Shown one piece after another: positions 45,270 through 57,560 of a DNA stretch of 64,000 nt (positions are counted from its first letter, which is position 1; every line of letters begins with the position of its first letter). This DNA comes from Trichobilharzia regenti (taxonomy: Eukaryota > Platyhelminthes > Trematoda > Strigeidida > Schistosomatidae): positions 43,389,804 to 43,453,803 of the forward strand of contig OX235262.1 of the NCBI GenBank assembly GCA_944472135.2. The letters are read 5' to 3'. Below the pieces are notes generated by a model. The model worked only from the letters and a program-made list of their open reading frames with translations, did no database searches and had not been told where the DNA came from. The translations under genes and the position numbers were made by a program.

Positions 45270-45333
45270 TTATAATAAATACTGTTTAGCGTAGAAAATA
45301 CTGGAAATTTCTATAACCTTGACCAGAACATTC
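45270..45333 (-). promoter_or_regulatory. Promoter of HSP70 copy 2
   Basis: TATA-like motif (45270-45282) and heat-shock elements GAAATTTC (45304-45311) and GAACATTC (45326-45333), unchanged relative to copies 1 and 3. Confidence 0.75.
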
Positions 45334-46428
45334 TTAGCCAATGAGAGATGAAAGAATGGCATTATACTGACCAATAGCGTGAGAGTATTGATCGTTTTTA
45401 TATTTTGCATAGCGACGTGGAATTTTCGATTGAATTTAGTTAGACTCGAAGGCATTAGAGATTTGTCTCTAATTTGGTATTTAAGCTTGGCGAGAGCAGT
45501 TAATGCGAAATCCACTGTTTGCGCCTTAGGTGTTTGATGATTACACCAAATATTTTCTAGAGTTGTGGTTACCGAATACACTTCATACAGTTGTGATATA
45601 ATTAGGCGTTCTTCGTGTGCTGGTTTTCTGTTGCCTAGTTGGTTGGTTATCTATCTAGGTAACAATTTCTGTGCACATTTTAGTCTGAAACTAAGACCAC
45701 CCAGCGGGTAGTTTACGATGAGTTTGGAAACCCTGAGCATAAGACATCACTCTATGTCCTTTACTATCCTTTAATACAATTTACTTCAGATTCTAAACTC
45801 ATTTTCACCATTATTTTCCTGTGATATTAAAATTTGAGGGATTGAAAATAGTTTGACTGAACACTAGTGACCTATGTGATATGTCTAGTCCTCTGTCCTC
45901 CTCCTCTATCAGTATAAAAAATAGTAATGATAATGAGTTCGTTTTATGTATTGGATCCAGACATTAAAAACTAACTCCACCATACTAATTCCTCCTTATT
46001 CAGACATTGAATAGACAAAAGGATTAGGCGAAGACACTTCGTTTTCAATTAGGTCCTCATCTATGACTTTACTGTAGTTTGCGTATCGACTTTAATGCAA
46101 TAGTGTAATTTAACAATGTAATGGTGATAGATTCCTAAGAGTTAGTTAGTTAGTTAGTTTGCCTTTAGGTCAGTTGATGACATTGGTTGTTGGTCTCGCT
46201 GAAATCACAAATTTATAGAAGTTGGTATTCATGGGCCATCGGGTCGGGCGCAGGTGGCTGAATGGTCCACGAGCTAGTCTTGTAAAATGAAGCTCTTGGA
46301 TTCTAATGACGGTAGGCTATAACGCTGAAAATCCCATTCTGTCTCATTAGTGTTGTTTGGAATAAAGTGATTATTATTATTATTATTATTATCCAAGTAC
46401 ACAAGCCTCCCTGTGATAAACATATCTT
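45334..46428. repeat. Segment Z, upstream flank of HSP70 copy 2
   Basis: Near-identical to the copy 1 flank apart from lacking the 196-bp palindromic insert and having two more ATT units. No gene. Confidence 0.7.
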
Positions 46429-46909
46429 TATAGGGGACTAATTTTAGAGTTCACTAACATTCCAAATATAAAAATAATAATCCAAGTCAATGGAGTGTTA
46501 AATCACGATATATTACCAAAAATGCAGTGACGAGTTCTATCAACAAAAAGGATTACTTGGATATAAAGTCTAAGTCCTCTGCTACAAATTATTTATATAA
46601 TCCACGGGCACGTTAATTGTTTGGACTGCGTCTGCTGTAGCTGCTGTGTTCCGGTTGTAGAAATGTCTTCGGTTGAGAGTAGTAGACTCCTACAATAAAT
46701 CCGAAGTATACAACACGGTGTGAGTGGAGCAAGTAAGCAGAAGTGACCAGGGAGAAGACGAAGTCTCCAACAGCAGAGTGTATTTTTCAATTGTACACGG
46801 AAGTTATGTATATTTCAACAAGAAGCGTTTTAAACAAAAATTATGTACAATATCTCGAATTTATACAAATAACCAAAAAGTGTACAATCACATTGTTACG
46901 TACTCCACA
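46429..46909 (-). repeat. 3' LTR of element C
   Basis: 481 bp with the terminal dinucleotide changed (TA for TG on the plus strand). The pol stop lies 476 bases upstream in the element. Confidence 0.92.
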
Positions 46910-47385
46910 CGGCTCTCCCCCTAGAGGTCCGGAGAGACAACCGGAAAATGATAAGTAAAACTGTGAAGTAAATAATAATAGTAATAACAATTTTTGGATA
47001 AAAATAGGGATATATTACAACATGCATAAACGCGAGAAGGTATGTGAATCATGTAAAGTCTGAAAGCATATACAATTGGTTCAGCAATAAAAATTGAAAT
47101 AGAAAGTCATGTCACTTAAATTTGCACTAACCATGAACATAGATTTTTAATGTATAAAGAAAAATATGTAAATACACAGTAATTAAGGAGGGGAAAGAAA
47201 CATTAAAAAATATGGATTAAAGATCAATAGTTTTTGAAATGGACGATACCTGTTTTGTAGGTGAGGTACATATAAATAAATAATAGTGATAGTAACATCA
47301 AAGTTTACGACGAAATACTAACGGTCATGATGATAATGTCTAAACGAAAAAGATAATAATAATTTGTAATTATATATTTTTTTTT

Positions 47386-50300
47386 TTAGTCCTCAAAATG
47401 AACGTAGCGAGCCGGTTTACTGATTTGCCGACCACTACGTGTTTGATATGGAGGGAGGATAAGACTTGGTGCCGGTGGAGTGGAATCGGATGTTTGATTA
47501 TTTGATTGCGCAGCTGCCGATGTAGATTCGAAGTCGTTGTCGGTGTATGCGGGTTTGATTCGATCAATGGAAATAGTCTCTCGTTTTCCATTCTTGTTCA
47601 CTGTAAAGTGTTTGTCTGAACGTTTAATAACTTGAAAGGGTCCTTCGTATGGAGGTTGCAATCCTTTTCTGATGGCGTCGACTCGAATGAAGACGAATTT
47701 GCAAGTTTGTAGATGTTTGTTGATCTGATCTCGTCGGGGAGATTGTCGAGGTGCTGTTGGTTGAAGTTGAAGCATTTGTCTAGTTAATCGGTTAGTGAAG
47801 TCGGCAATGTTCACGTCTGTGGAATCGGCTGAGGGGACTAGCTGTCCAGGCAAGGTTAGGTTGGTGCCATAGACAAGTTGAGCCGGTGTACATCCTAAAT
47901 CTTCTTTGATAGTAGATCGGATACCAAGTAAAATCAAAGGTAAGTATTCACTCCACTTAGATGTATCATTCTGCGCCATCAGGGAGCTTTTCAGTTGTCT
48001 GTGGAATCTTTCCACTAGACCATTCGCTGCCGGATGATAGGCTGTTGTGGAGATATGTTTCACTCCCAGAAGTCTCGTCAGTTCGCGAAAGAGTGTCGAT
48101 TGGAATTGAGGACCGCGGTCGGATGTAATAGTAGTTGGTACACCGTAGTTTGACACCCAACGGTCGAGAAAAACTAAAGCAACGTTTTCAGCAGATATGT
48201 CGTTTAAGGGGCATGCAATAGCCCAACGAGTAAATCTATCAATCGCTGTCAGGATATGTGTATATCCCCTTGATGTTGGCAATGGTCCCACGATATCTAT
48301 ATGGATATGCTGAAATCTCCTTTCGGGTAATTCAAACGTCTTCGGGGTTGTAATAGTGTGGCGGTGTACTTTGGAGCATTGGCATTGGATACATTCTCGT
48401 GCCCATCTCCGAATGTCAGAGTTCATTTTAGGCCACACGAAGCGTTCGCTGATCAGTCTGACCGTGGCGCGTACTCCAGGGTGAGAAAGCGAATGTAAAT
48501 GTTCGAACAATGCTTTTCGGCAACTGAGAGGGACAAATGGACGATTAGTGCCGGTAGATACATCGCAGACTATGGTTGCATCTGATAAGGGGATAGGCAC
48601 ATCTTTGAGCTGTAAGGAAGAGTTTCTGCGGCAGGTTTGGAGTTCAACGTCATCTCTTTGTAATTGAGCCATACGATCAAGACTGATGTCTACCGACGTT
48701 TGGAGCTGGTTAATGTCACTTCTTGAAAGAGAATCGGCTACCACGTTCGCATCCCCTTTGATGTACTGGATGTCGGTTGAAAATTGGGAGATATAATCCA
48801 ACTGTCTGGCTTCTCTAGGGGAGTGTTTATCGAGTGAAGTAGTGAAAGCATGACACAGGGGCTTGTGGTCAGTAAAAATAGTGAAATGCCGGCCCTGTAG
48901 TAAGTAACTGAAATGCTTCACTGCAAGATATATGGCCAGCAATTCTCTCCCAAAAGTGCTGTATCGTGTCTGAGCCGGTTCCAACTTCTTAGAAAAGAAT
49001 GCGAGTGGGGTGACTTCGCCCTTCATCTTTTGTTGTAATACTGCCCCTACAGCTACTTGGGAGGCATCTGTGCACAAAATAAGCGACGCTTCGGGGTTGA
49101 TATGGGATAGCATAGTGACTTTGGATAAGGCATCTTTTGCGTTGCAAAATGATTCGTGTGCTTCAGCTGACCACTGAAACTTTTTAGGATCATTTTTAAG
49201 GAGGTCGGTTAACGGCTGGACGATGGAGGCACACGAAGGAATGAAACGCCGATAGAAATTAAACATCCCCAAAAAACGTCTGACCTTCTTGAGTGAATCT
49301 GGTTCGGGGAAGTTTTTGATGGACTCTATCTTTTCCTCCGTAGGCGTAATACCATTCGCGGTTATGTGGTGTCCCAGAAACTGTATAGAGGAGACACCGA
49401 ATATGCACTTTTTGGGGTTAATGACGACTCCATATTGCTCAAATCGTTGAAATAAGATGGTGAGGTGATCAGTATGTTCTTCGGGCGACGAGCTAGCAAT
49501 TAAAACGTCATCGATATATACAAATACAAAGTCCAAACCTTGTGTGACCTGATCCATGAAACGTTGGAAGGATTGTGCTGCGTTCTTTAGGCCAAATGGC
49601 ATGCGGAGAAATTCAAACAAACCGAAAGGTGTGATGATGGCCGTTTTTTCGATATCCTCTTGGGCAACTGGTATTTGGTGATAGGCCCTGACCAAGTCTA
49701 CTTTAGAAAAAATGGTTTTTCCGTGTAATGTCAGGGAGAAATCATGAAGATGAGGAATAGGATAACGGTCGGGAACTGTGGCATTGTTTAAATGTCGGTA
49801 ATCCCCACATGGCCTCCAATCATGATCAGCTTTAGGCACCATGTGTAAGGGCGAAGACCAAGGACTATTGGAGGGTCTGATGATGCCGAGCTGCATCATG
49901 TGTTCAAATTCTGCCTTGGCTGCTGCCAATTTGTCCGGGGGTAATCTACGAGGACGAGCACGAACTGGTTGACCCGTAGTAACTATCTTGTGAGTAACTG
50001 TGTGAGGGACGTCCTCGATGTTGTACGACGGCTTAAGAATTTTAGGGAAACGGTGAAGTAGGGAGGAAAAAGGGCAATCTGCTGGTCTTTCAATACTGAT
50101 ATTATAGACAGAATAGCTGGAGATAATTCCATGGATCTTTAGATGGGTGTTGTTATCAATCAGTTTTTTATTGTTGACGTCAACTAACAGGTTGAAATTA
50201 CTCAAGAAATCTGCTCCGAGGATGGCGTGACTGACGTCGGCTACTATGAAAATCCATGTGAAACGCCGACGTAAACCTAGATCCAGTATGAGGGATTGCT

Positions 50301-50496
50301 CTCCATACGTCTGTATGCTTGTGTGGTTAGCTGCCCGGAGAGACAGTTTTCCGGGTGTCCGTGTAGATCGCCTGGATAGTGAAGGAGGGATTACGCTAAC
50401 TTCTGCTCCCGTGTCTACCAGGAATAAAGTGTCTGAAGTTTTATCCTTCACATAGAAGAGGCGACTTGTTTGCTTGCCAGTAACAGCTGTCGCCAT
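47386..50496 (-). CDS. pol: Pol polyprotein of element C
   Basis: 1036 aa, open, with all domains and catalytic residues of A and B. It carries one private change beside the integrase zinc site (I704 for L, in the CxxC segment), next to but not replacing a zinc ligand. The ATG at 50496 overlaps the gag stop. Confidence 0.95.
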   Translation of the reverse strand: MATAVTGKQTSRLFYVKDKTSDTLFLVDTGAEVSVIPPSLSRRSTRTPGKLSLRAANHTSIQTYGEQSLILDLGLRRRFTWIFIVADVSHAILGADFLSNFNLLVDVNNKKLIDNNTHLKIHGIISSYSVYNISIERPADCPFSSLLHRFPKILKPSYNIEDVPHTVTHKIVTTGQPVRARPRRLPPDKLAAAKAEFEHMMQLGIIRPSNSPWSSPLHMVPKADHDWRPCGDYRHLNNATVPDRYPIPHLHDFSLTLHGKTIFSKVDLVRAYHQIPVAQEDIEKTAIITPFGLFEFLRMPFGLKNAAQSFQRFMDQVTQGLDFVFVYIDDVLIASSSPEEHTDHLTILFQRFEQYGVVINPKKCIFGVSSIQFLGHHITANGITPTEEKIESIKNFPEPDSLKKVRRFLGMFNFYRRFIPSCASIVQPLTDLLKNDPKKFQWSAEAHESFCNAKDALSKVTMLSHINPEASLILCTDASQVAVGAVLQQKMKGEVTPLAFFSKKLEPAQTRYSTFGRELLAIYLAVKHFSYLLQGRHFTIFTDHKPLCHAFTTSLDKHSPREARQLDYISQFSTDIQYIKGDANVVADSLSRSDINQLQTSVDISLDRMAQLQRDDVELQTCRRNSSLQLKDVPIPLSDATIVCDVSTGTNRPFVPLSCRKALFEHLHSLSHPGVRATVRLISERFVWPKMNSDIRRWARECIQCQCSKVHRHTITTPKTFELPERRFQHIHIDIVGPLPTSRGYTHILTAIDRFTRWAIACPLNDISAENVALVFLDRWVSNYGVPTTITSDRGPQFQSTLFRELTRLLGVKHISTTAYHPAANGLVERFHRQLKSSLMAQNDTSKWSEYLPLILLGIRSTIKEDLGCTPAQLVYGTNLTLPGQLVPSADSTDVNIADFTNRLTRQMLQLQPTAPRQSPRRDQINKHLQTCKFVFIRVDAIRKGLQPPYEGPFQVIKRSDKHFTVNKNGKRETISIDRIKPAYTDNDFESTSAAAQSNNQTSDSTPPAPSLILPPYQTRSGRQISKPARYVHFED

Positions 50497-51383
50497 CACT
50501 GTCTGGCTGAGGCGTTTCCCTGAGCCTGGTTGGCTTCGCTAAAGCTGCACGGTTTTACACATTTCAGGGCATGACGTCCAAACTTCCAGTGATACCAGCA
50601 TATATTGCTATCCCGAGAAGACGTGTAAGAACGCTGTCGTGAGAAGGATCGTCGTCGTGATGGTGACCTTCTTTGTGAACTCCGCCTCCGGACTCGTCGA
50701 TCAGACCTATTAGTTTCCAACTTGTCAATCCTTGCCGCTAAGTCTGCAATGGCGGCGAGTATCGGTGTGTCTGCCGTGGGTGTGGAATGACACGGTGTGG
50801 CACTATCAGATGCTACGTGACTTATGGTGTTATCAGATAAAACATCCATAATACTATCTGCCATGTCACTTAGTTGGTCTAAGTCATACGACTTTCCTGA
50901 GATGATTAAAATTTGCTGGACATTTCTAGGTAAACGTTGCAACCACATCTGTTTCAGCACTACCTCGTCTACTTTATGATGTCCGATTAACTGGCGCATG
51001 TGCCTGAGCAGCTGGGATGGTTTACGTGGGCCTAGTTCACAGCCTGTGAGCAATTGTTGGATTCTTTTCTCATCCGACAAACTGGTACGTTGTATGAGGA
51101 GGGCTTTAAGTTTATCAAATTGATGTTCCGTCGGAGGATCTTCGATGAAATCGCTGATTTCTGTCAATACTGACGGAGGGAGTTCTGCCAGCACCATACC
51201 ATATTTGGCTATTTGGGACTTAATGCCCCGTGCTTCTAGCAACGGTTCAATTACCGCAAACCAAATCCTTGGTTCTGCGAAACCGTATTGGGGTAAACGA
51301 AAATCAGTGATGGCATTTATTGTGGCATTTGTCTCGCTATTAGTTGTCTGCTCGTTTGATGTACCGGACTGAGGTGATGACAT
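50496..51383 (-). CDS. gag: Gag protein of element C
   Basis: 295 aa from ATG 51383. Same layout and CHCC finger as A and B, with private changes (V in SHVASDS, Y in RSYTSS). Confidence 0.93.
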   Translation of the reverse strand: MSSPQSGTSNEQTTNSETNATINAITDFRLPQYGFAEPRIWFAVIEPLLEARGIKSQIAKYGMVLAELPPSVLTEISDFIEDPPTEHQFDKLKALLIQRTSLSDEKRIQQLLTGCELGPRKPSQLLRHMRQLIGHHKVDEVVLKQMWLQRLPRNVQQILIISGKSYDLDQLSDMADSIMDVLSDNTISHVASDSATPCHSTPTADTPILAAIADLAARIDKLETNRSDRRVRRRSSQRRSPSRRRSFSRQRSYTSSRDSNICWYHWKFGRHALKCVKPCSFSEANQAQGNASARQ

Positions 51384-51523
51384 TATAAATATGAGGTTAT
51401 TGGTGCAAATTAGGATACAAATATAAACCACACACAAAATCACAATGAATATACAAAATAGCAAAAATAAGAATATGAATATGCCAAAATAATCCGTGTT
51501 CTTATCGGGCTCACCAATTAATT

Positions 51524-52004
51524 TGTAGGGGACTAATATTAGAGTTCACTAACATTCCAAATATAAAAGTAATAATCCAAGTCAGTGGAGTGTTAAATCA
51601 CAATATATTACCAAAAATACAGTGACGAGTTATATCAACAAAAAGGATTACTTGGATATAAAGTCTAAGTCCTCGGCTACAAATTAATTATATAATCCAC
51701 GGGCACGTTAATTGTTTGGACTGCGTCTGCTGTAGCTGCTGTGTTCCGGTTGTAGAAATGTCTTCGGTTGAGAGTAGTAGGCTCCTACAATAAATCCGAA
51801 GTATACAACACGGTGTGAGTGGAGCAAGTAAGCAGAAGTGACCAGGGAGAAGACGAAGTCTCCAACAGCAGAGTGTATTTTTCAATTGTACACGGAAGTT
51901 ATGTATATTTCAACAAGAAGCGTTTTAAACAAAAATTATGTACAATATCTCGAATTTATACAAATAACCAAAAAGTGTACAATCACATTGTTACGTACTC
52001 CACA
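51524..52004 (-). repeat. 5' LTR of element C
   Basis: 481 bp. It ends CTCCACA against CAGCGGCTAGC of segment X. The flank at the other end of the element reads ATCTT, so no target duplication is evident. Confidence 0.92.
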
Positions 52005-54686
52005 CAGCGGCTAGCTTGACTAATACGGTCTCCAAGATTGTATGCTCAACAATCATGTGTAGATTAATTGGAGCTCATGAAAAGACAAAAGCGAAAATAT
52101 CTGGTAGGGAGTTTATTCACCCTTCAGCGGATTGACAAAAGTGGACATACTGTCATTTAATAGTTGGCATATTACCTGACCTGAAGGTGGAGTCCAACTT
52201 AATCGACTGAGAATTGCTGTGGAAATTTCCGGCCCTGAGAGGAGTGGCGAGACAGTACACCGCAATAATCAAGGCACTCCACTCGAACTCACGAATCTTA
52301 TAGACAGCTGTCACCTGAAGTGATGACAACAAGTGGTGCCCGTCAAGAATGCTCGCTGTCCCCCCTTCATTATCAGAGAATTACTAATAGAATCAATCTT
52401 AGCTGGAGTCAGCAACCTGGAAATAGATCTGTTACCAACCAACAGTCTTGCTATCTTAGAATATGCGAATGATATAGTTCTACTAGGTGTATTCTAAACA
52501 CCTTGACAACACATCGTCTCCAAATGCTTCGCATTTGATTTGCTCCTGCCAAATCTAAGATGATGCTGAGGGACCAGTCTTCAAGAACTACCACCTTTAA
52601 AGATAGAAAGGGAATCTGTTGAGCGTGTTGACCACTTCACTTACTTCCAAAGTTGAATCAGCTCGTATAGACTGGTTGCTGACAAAATCTCAGCACGAAT
52701 ACAAATGGCTTATATGATATCTACCAAACTACGTCGTCGCTGGCGTAGATGCGATATTCGGTTATTGATGAAAGGACGTGTGTACTGCGAATCAGTTCAC
52801 TCTGTCCTTTTTAATGGCTGAGAGACATGGCTATTGAAAGTGGAAGACCTGATGAGGCCAGTTGTCTTCGATCATGGATGTTTACATACTATGTCAAGTG
52901 CTAAATGATAATAATGATGTGATATAATATAGTGAGTAATACTGAGCTTTGTTGCTCAGTGACAGGTAAAGACATTAAGTCGATTAATAAGGTTGTGAAG
53001 CTATATTGATTTAGATACCTATGTCAGGTGTTACACATACCAATCAACTGCTTACTTGTCCACCGACGTTAGCTGACTTAGGATTGGGCTGGAAAGGGTT
53101 AGGGTTAGGTGGTCAGACCAGAAGCCTTAATCACTTAGTATTAGTCATACACGTAGGTAGGTGTAGACTGACTGCCTAGAGTCTTCGGGATTCCAAGAAC
53201 CAATAGTTGGAGATAATCTATAACATGGCTTATAATTGCTCTCAATGACACAGATGCATTCAAACTTTTCGATCTGCTGTATCCATTGAACCCCATGTTA
53301 TTATAGTTTCTCGCTCACATTCCTGTTTATCACCGTTGTTTTGAGTCGCTTTTTCGTCTTCTTTTATGTGACTAGATGGAGTTTGGCAACTCGAACTGCT
53401 GCATTTATGTGCAAAGTCCTATATTGACGGCAGTCAGCAGACGCATTGTTTCTTGTATGATAAATCCCAAACAATAAGGGTCATATCTGGATATATTTAG
53501 TTGTGAAAATAAATTGATGGTTCAGTAAGTGTGCTATACAATTACCCCCAGTGATCTGAAGTCTCAAGCTACATATCAGCGAGAGTACACAGACTGAAAA
53601 TTTAGCTGAAAATCCTCTTCTAACACGTTTGTATAAGAAGAAATGATGATATTAGCTAGTGAAAGCAGTGTGAATCATATTCTACTGTTACACACATATC
53701 TTAGGTGTAACACATTTCATGGTTGGCTGAGAACAATGTCTACTTAGAAATTGTTCTCAAGAGATATAATTGATTCTTAACGGTTTTTATCGAACCAAGA
53801 TGCAAATTGACTTAGCCCACAAGGCATATTTTACATATGCTTGTATTTACACCGAACAATGGCATCCCCAATTTACACGAATAGTCATATATCTATATGT
53901 AATCTTATGAATGCATCAGAATCTACTTTAAAACGCCAACATGTAAAGGGATAACAAACTGATAAGTAAAATAAGCCACATTTAGTATATACATGTGTGT
54001 GGGCTAATGATCCTGCCCATTTGCTCAGGCTTAAACAAAGGTGGAGAGAAAATTCCGAACATGATACCCATTGGCTGTGTACTTAAGATGTTAGGCTAAA
54101 TCCCCACCCTGTAATAAGCTAAAGGCCCGACCTAACAGTTGCTTATGTTATGTCACATTGTCAGTCTTTAATTAGAGTGAATGGTAACTGACGAGACTGA
54201 AGGCAGTTACAGTCACCAAGTAACCTGCCTATTTTATCGTGGGGTAGAATGGGGGATCAAGGGCGGAGCTGTAATGCTAGTGTATAGGTATGCAGTAGCA
54301 GAGAATTATTTCCATCGTGCAACCAGAAAGCCTTCTATGAGTAATTATAAAAGCCGGACCCCAAAGTTGGTACATTGTGACTTACATTACAGAGGTCCAT
54401 AGGGGGGATTAAGATTTCTCTGTAGACAAAACTGCATTGACTTCCAGTCCTTGAGAGATCAGTCCCGACAGGTGTTGAATGTTCCTTAATAGTGGGTACA
54501 CAAAAGAAATTGCAAATGGAATACGAATCGGGACGATTCCTTCTATCAATTGTCAGGTTTTCAACAAGTTGAGCACTGCAAATAGCAAAGTGTTAAAATT
54601 TAAATGCATAAATTGAATGGATTTTTTCCAGAAGATTCCTTTCGGTGATCGACGCGTACTACGACTATCTACTGTAGGTATTAGTA
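52005..54686 (+). repeat. Segment X, direct copy
   Basis: Counterpart of inverted 29454-32135 and here continuous with segment Y. It ends GGTATTAGTA followed by GAACATAACATGTACAG. No host gene seen; the recurring 73-codon frame at 54181-54402 has no known relative. Confidence 0.88.
52040..52915 (+). pseudogene. Decayed non-LTR retrotransposon RT in X
   Basis: Same remnant as 31225-32100, read here on the plus strand: NDIVLLGV, VERVDHFTYF, RGRVY-type and ETWLLKVEDL blocks separated by stops. Confidence 0.65.
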
Positions 54687-56940
54687 GAACATAACATGTA
54701 CAGACATCGCTGTTGTAGCTGCAGTCCTTTTTTTATGTAACTTTGTAACGACAGAAGACAAGAGACTTGGTAACGGAATGTTTATTTGGAATTTGATATC
54801 TCTATATATGAAAATTATGTACAACTTATACTAAAACCGTCGTTTTCACATACCTCCCATGTTCTTCTACTTCTATCGTTCGTATTGTGTTTCTTTGTCT
54901 TCTTTTGAAGTTTCCCATTTTTTGCTGCCACACTGATTCATTCGCTCTTCTTGACGTCAAGCCTACCACTCCGCTATTTGACATTTCTATGCTGATGAAC
55001 GTCTCTCATATACTACTGATGAATCTTGTCAGTAGCACACGCCTCAGCTCCATCTTGAACGCAAATATATGAAGTAGGTACATCTACGACTGCTACTTCA
55101 TTTGCAGGATCTTCTCTGTTAGTTGAACACTTCCGAAAGATAATCTGAACAATTTGAAGTATTTTTGGTGGATGGTGACTGGCAATGGAATCCAGGCAAT
55201 GCATTTCTTCCCATTCGGGACTCTTCACTCGGATAGACCTGGATTCCCTGTGAATGATGCAGTCCCCACTGAGATTAAATGGTCTAGTGGACAACGCCTT
55301 AACGTTTGAAAAGACGGTTAATGTGTCCGAGTTCCGGATATATCAAGCTGACGTGTCTCAAATGGGATGGAATGTGCATCCTGGATTTCACTGCTAGTCA
55401 CTATCTACCAGAATTACTTCAAGTTAATCCTCAAATACCATCGAGGTGTGCATACTAGAAGCCAATATCTCAACAGTATGAACTTTTCAGTCTAATCAAT
55501 CAACGGGAAAATCAAAACTTAATTAAAAATTTTAACAACTGCCTAGCTCTATGGAAATGTTTCTGCAACCATATTTTGAGATTGTCTACTTTAAAGTCTG
55601 TTATACACTGATAACATTAACTTCAACATGAGTGAAGAACATGTTTTGCAAATAAGTCACTTTAGGTTGTAACTGTGATAAAAAGTAGATTGTTAAAATG
55701 GCAGCCAAGCACCTGATGAATAAGTTCCTATGTAGGGCATGAATGTCTGACTGAATTTCAAAGTAGAACATTGCACAAAAGTGCAGCAGTTCAATTCATC
55801 ACACTCGATATAGGACACAAATGTACAGAAAAGAAACCTTAGAAGAAATATGATGAAGAGAAATATACATGATAAGGAATGGTAACATTGGAAAACACGA
55901 GGACTTAATAGATCCGCGAGGTTACAAAGAGTGAAAGCGCTTGTGTCACTAGGATCAGTCTTCAGCCATATCGCCAACAGTCTCAAGCCACTGGTTCTTA
56001 GAATCCCAAACACCCCAACCACGTGGTCTGCACTCCTCTACTTGGCTGGCTCAATGCCAAATGAACAGTCAATTACTCCATGGATTGACGCCGAGTTCTG
56101 GTCTAACCACTACTAACCCTTTTCAGCCTAATCATGTCAGTTAACATTACTCGTCAAATAAGCCGGAGGATTGGCAGGCGTAATATATGTCATAGTCATC
56201 TTTATGAATGCAGCTTTGCAATCTCATTGACTGACTTCCTTTCGTTATCTTATACTCCACGCCTAACCTCAATACTGCTCGTCATACTATACCACTTAAC
56301 TAGGAAATAGAATACAAACATCCATGATCGAAGACAACTAGCCTCACCAGGTCTTCCACTCTCAATAGCCATGTCCCTCAGTCATAAAAAAGGACAGAAT
56401 GAACTGATTCGCAGTACACACGTCTAAGTCGATGTGACTGTTGCGTAGTAACAAGTCAATTCCTAAAAAATGACAGAATGAACTGATTCGCAGTACACAC
56501 GTCTAAGTCGATGTGACTGTTGCGTAGTAACAAGTCAATTCCTAAGGTAGTTATCACACGACTGTGGAATTAAATGAAGTTCTAAAGTAATAAGATAAGG
56601 TTGTGGGTCTAATGCAGTTACAAGAATCGAATGCTTAGTCCAATTAGCCACAAGACACTATTACTATTAGAAATGTAGGCAAATATGTGAAAACTTCACA
56701 AATTACCGTGCTTTGGTGAAACACAACATAGCGGAGGGCATCCATTTGATGTTCTTGGAGCGGATGACCAGTTACCTATGGAATGAGCTACAGCTACGTC
56801 AGAAGAACTAATATCAGTACGACTACTACTTGGTTCACACGATCGTAAACAATAAGTCGATACACAACATTACCCGAGGTTGGAAACATTACGCTATGTC
56901 CTGCAATCACGTAATTCATGTAGAGACAATGAGAGCAATC
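54687..56940. repeat. Segment Y, downstream flank of HSP70 copy 3
   Basis: Near-identical to 39710-41947, without the SINE and with one extra 79-bp tandem duplication. Confidence 0.8.
56386..56544. repeat. 79-bp tandem duplication
   Basis: GACAGAATGAACTGATTCGC starts at 56393 and again at 56472. Copy 2 has a single unit (near 41474). Confidence 0.9.
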
Positions 56941-57560
56941 GACACATCCTGCACCAACCCCACACAACACAATGCCACATTAAGCCCAGTGATGCTACAT
57001 TAGCTGTGATAGTTTCACAAAACCGTTGGCGCTTCCCATTTCCCAAATAATTCCTGTCATCTAGTAGTTAGTATCCTTCAATACCATAACAAATGTGCCT
57101 AAGGTCGCCGGAACTTGGTCCAGATGAATTAAGATATGTGGCTTCTAACATATGGCGAATAATATTCTCGGCAAATTTCGCTATAACTGTTCTCCAAACA
57201 CAGCCACAAAACGCACTTCACAACGACTCCCAAGGAACTCTTCAAACGATCGAGCCCGACCACAGCTGCTACCCAACGACAGAGCCCACTCTCCCACTAC
57301 CACATCCTAACGGCCTACACTAAGATAACGCATACCAATCTACCACATAGTGCGAAAACACCAACTACATATCGTTAAACCACAACAACGACAACAGTAA
57401 CAACAACCGTCTACTTCGCAAACACGTGAAAACGCAAGGAAAAGAAAACACATCTCATATCAATGTGGAAATAATGGAGTATATTTAAATATAGATAATC
57501 TGATGCATGAAAATCGTATGAAAATAAAACAAGAAAATAACACAGTCCAATGTTACCGAA

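Larger units (their letters stand above)
46429..52004 (-). mobile_element. Ty3/gypsy element C, CsRn1-like, complete
   Basis: 5576 bp on the minus strand, same insertion site as element A. LTRs 46429-46909 (3') and 51524-52004 (5'), PBS at about 51501-51518, gag and pol open. The 3' LTR of C shares variants with the 3' LTR of A (AATTTTAGAG, GTTCTATC), and the 5' LTRs share the alternative set (AATATTAGAG, GTTATATC), as expected if A and C descend from one insertion. The outermost bases of the 3' LTR read TATAGGGG instead of TGTAGGGG. Confidence 0.93.
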
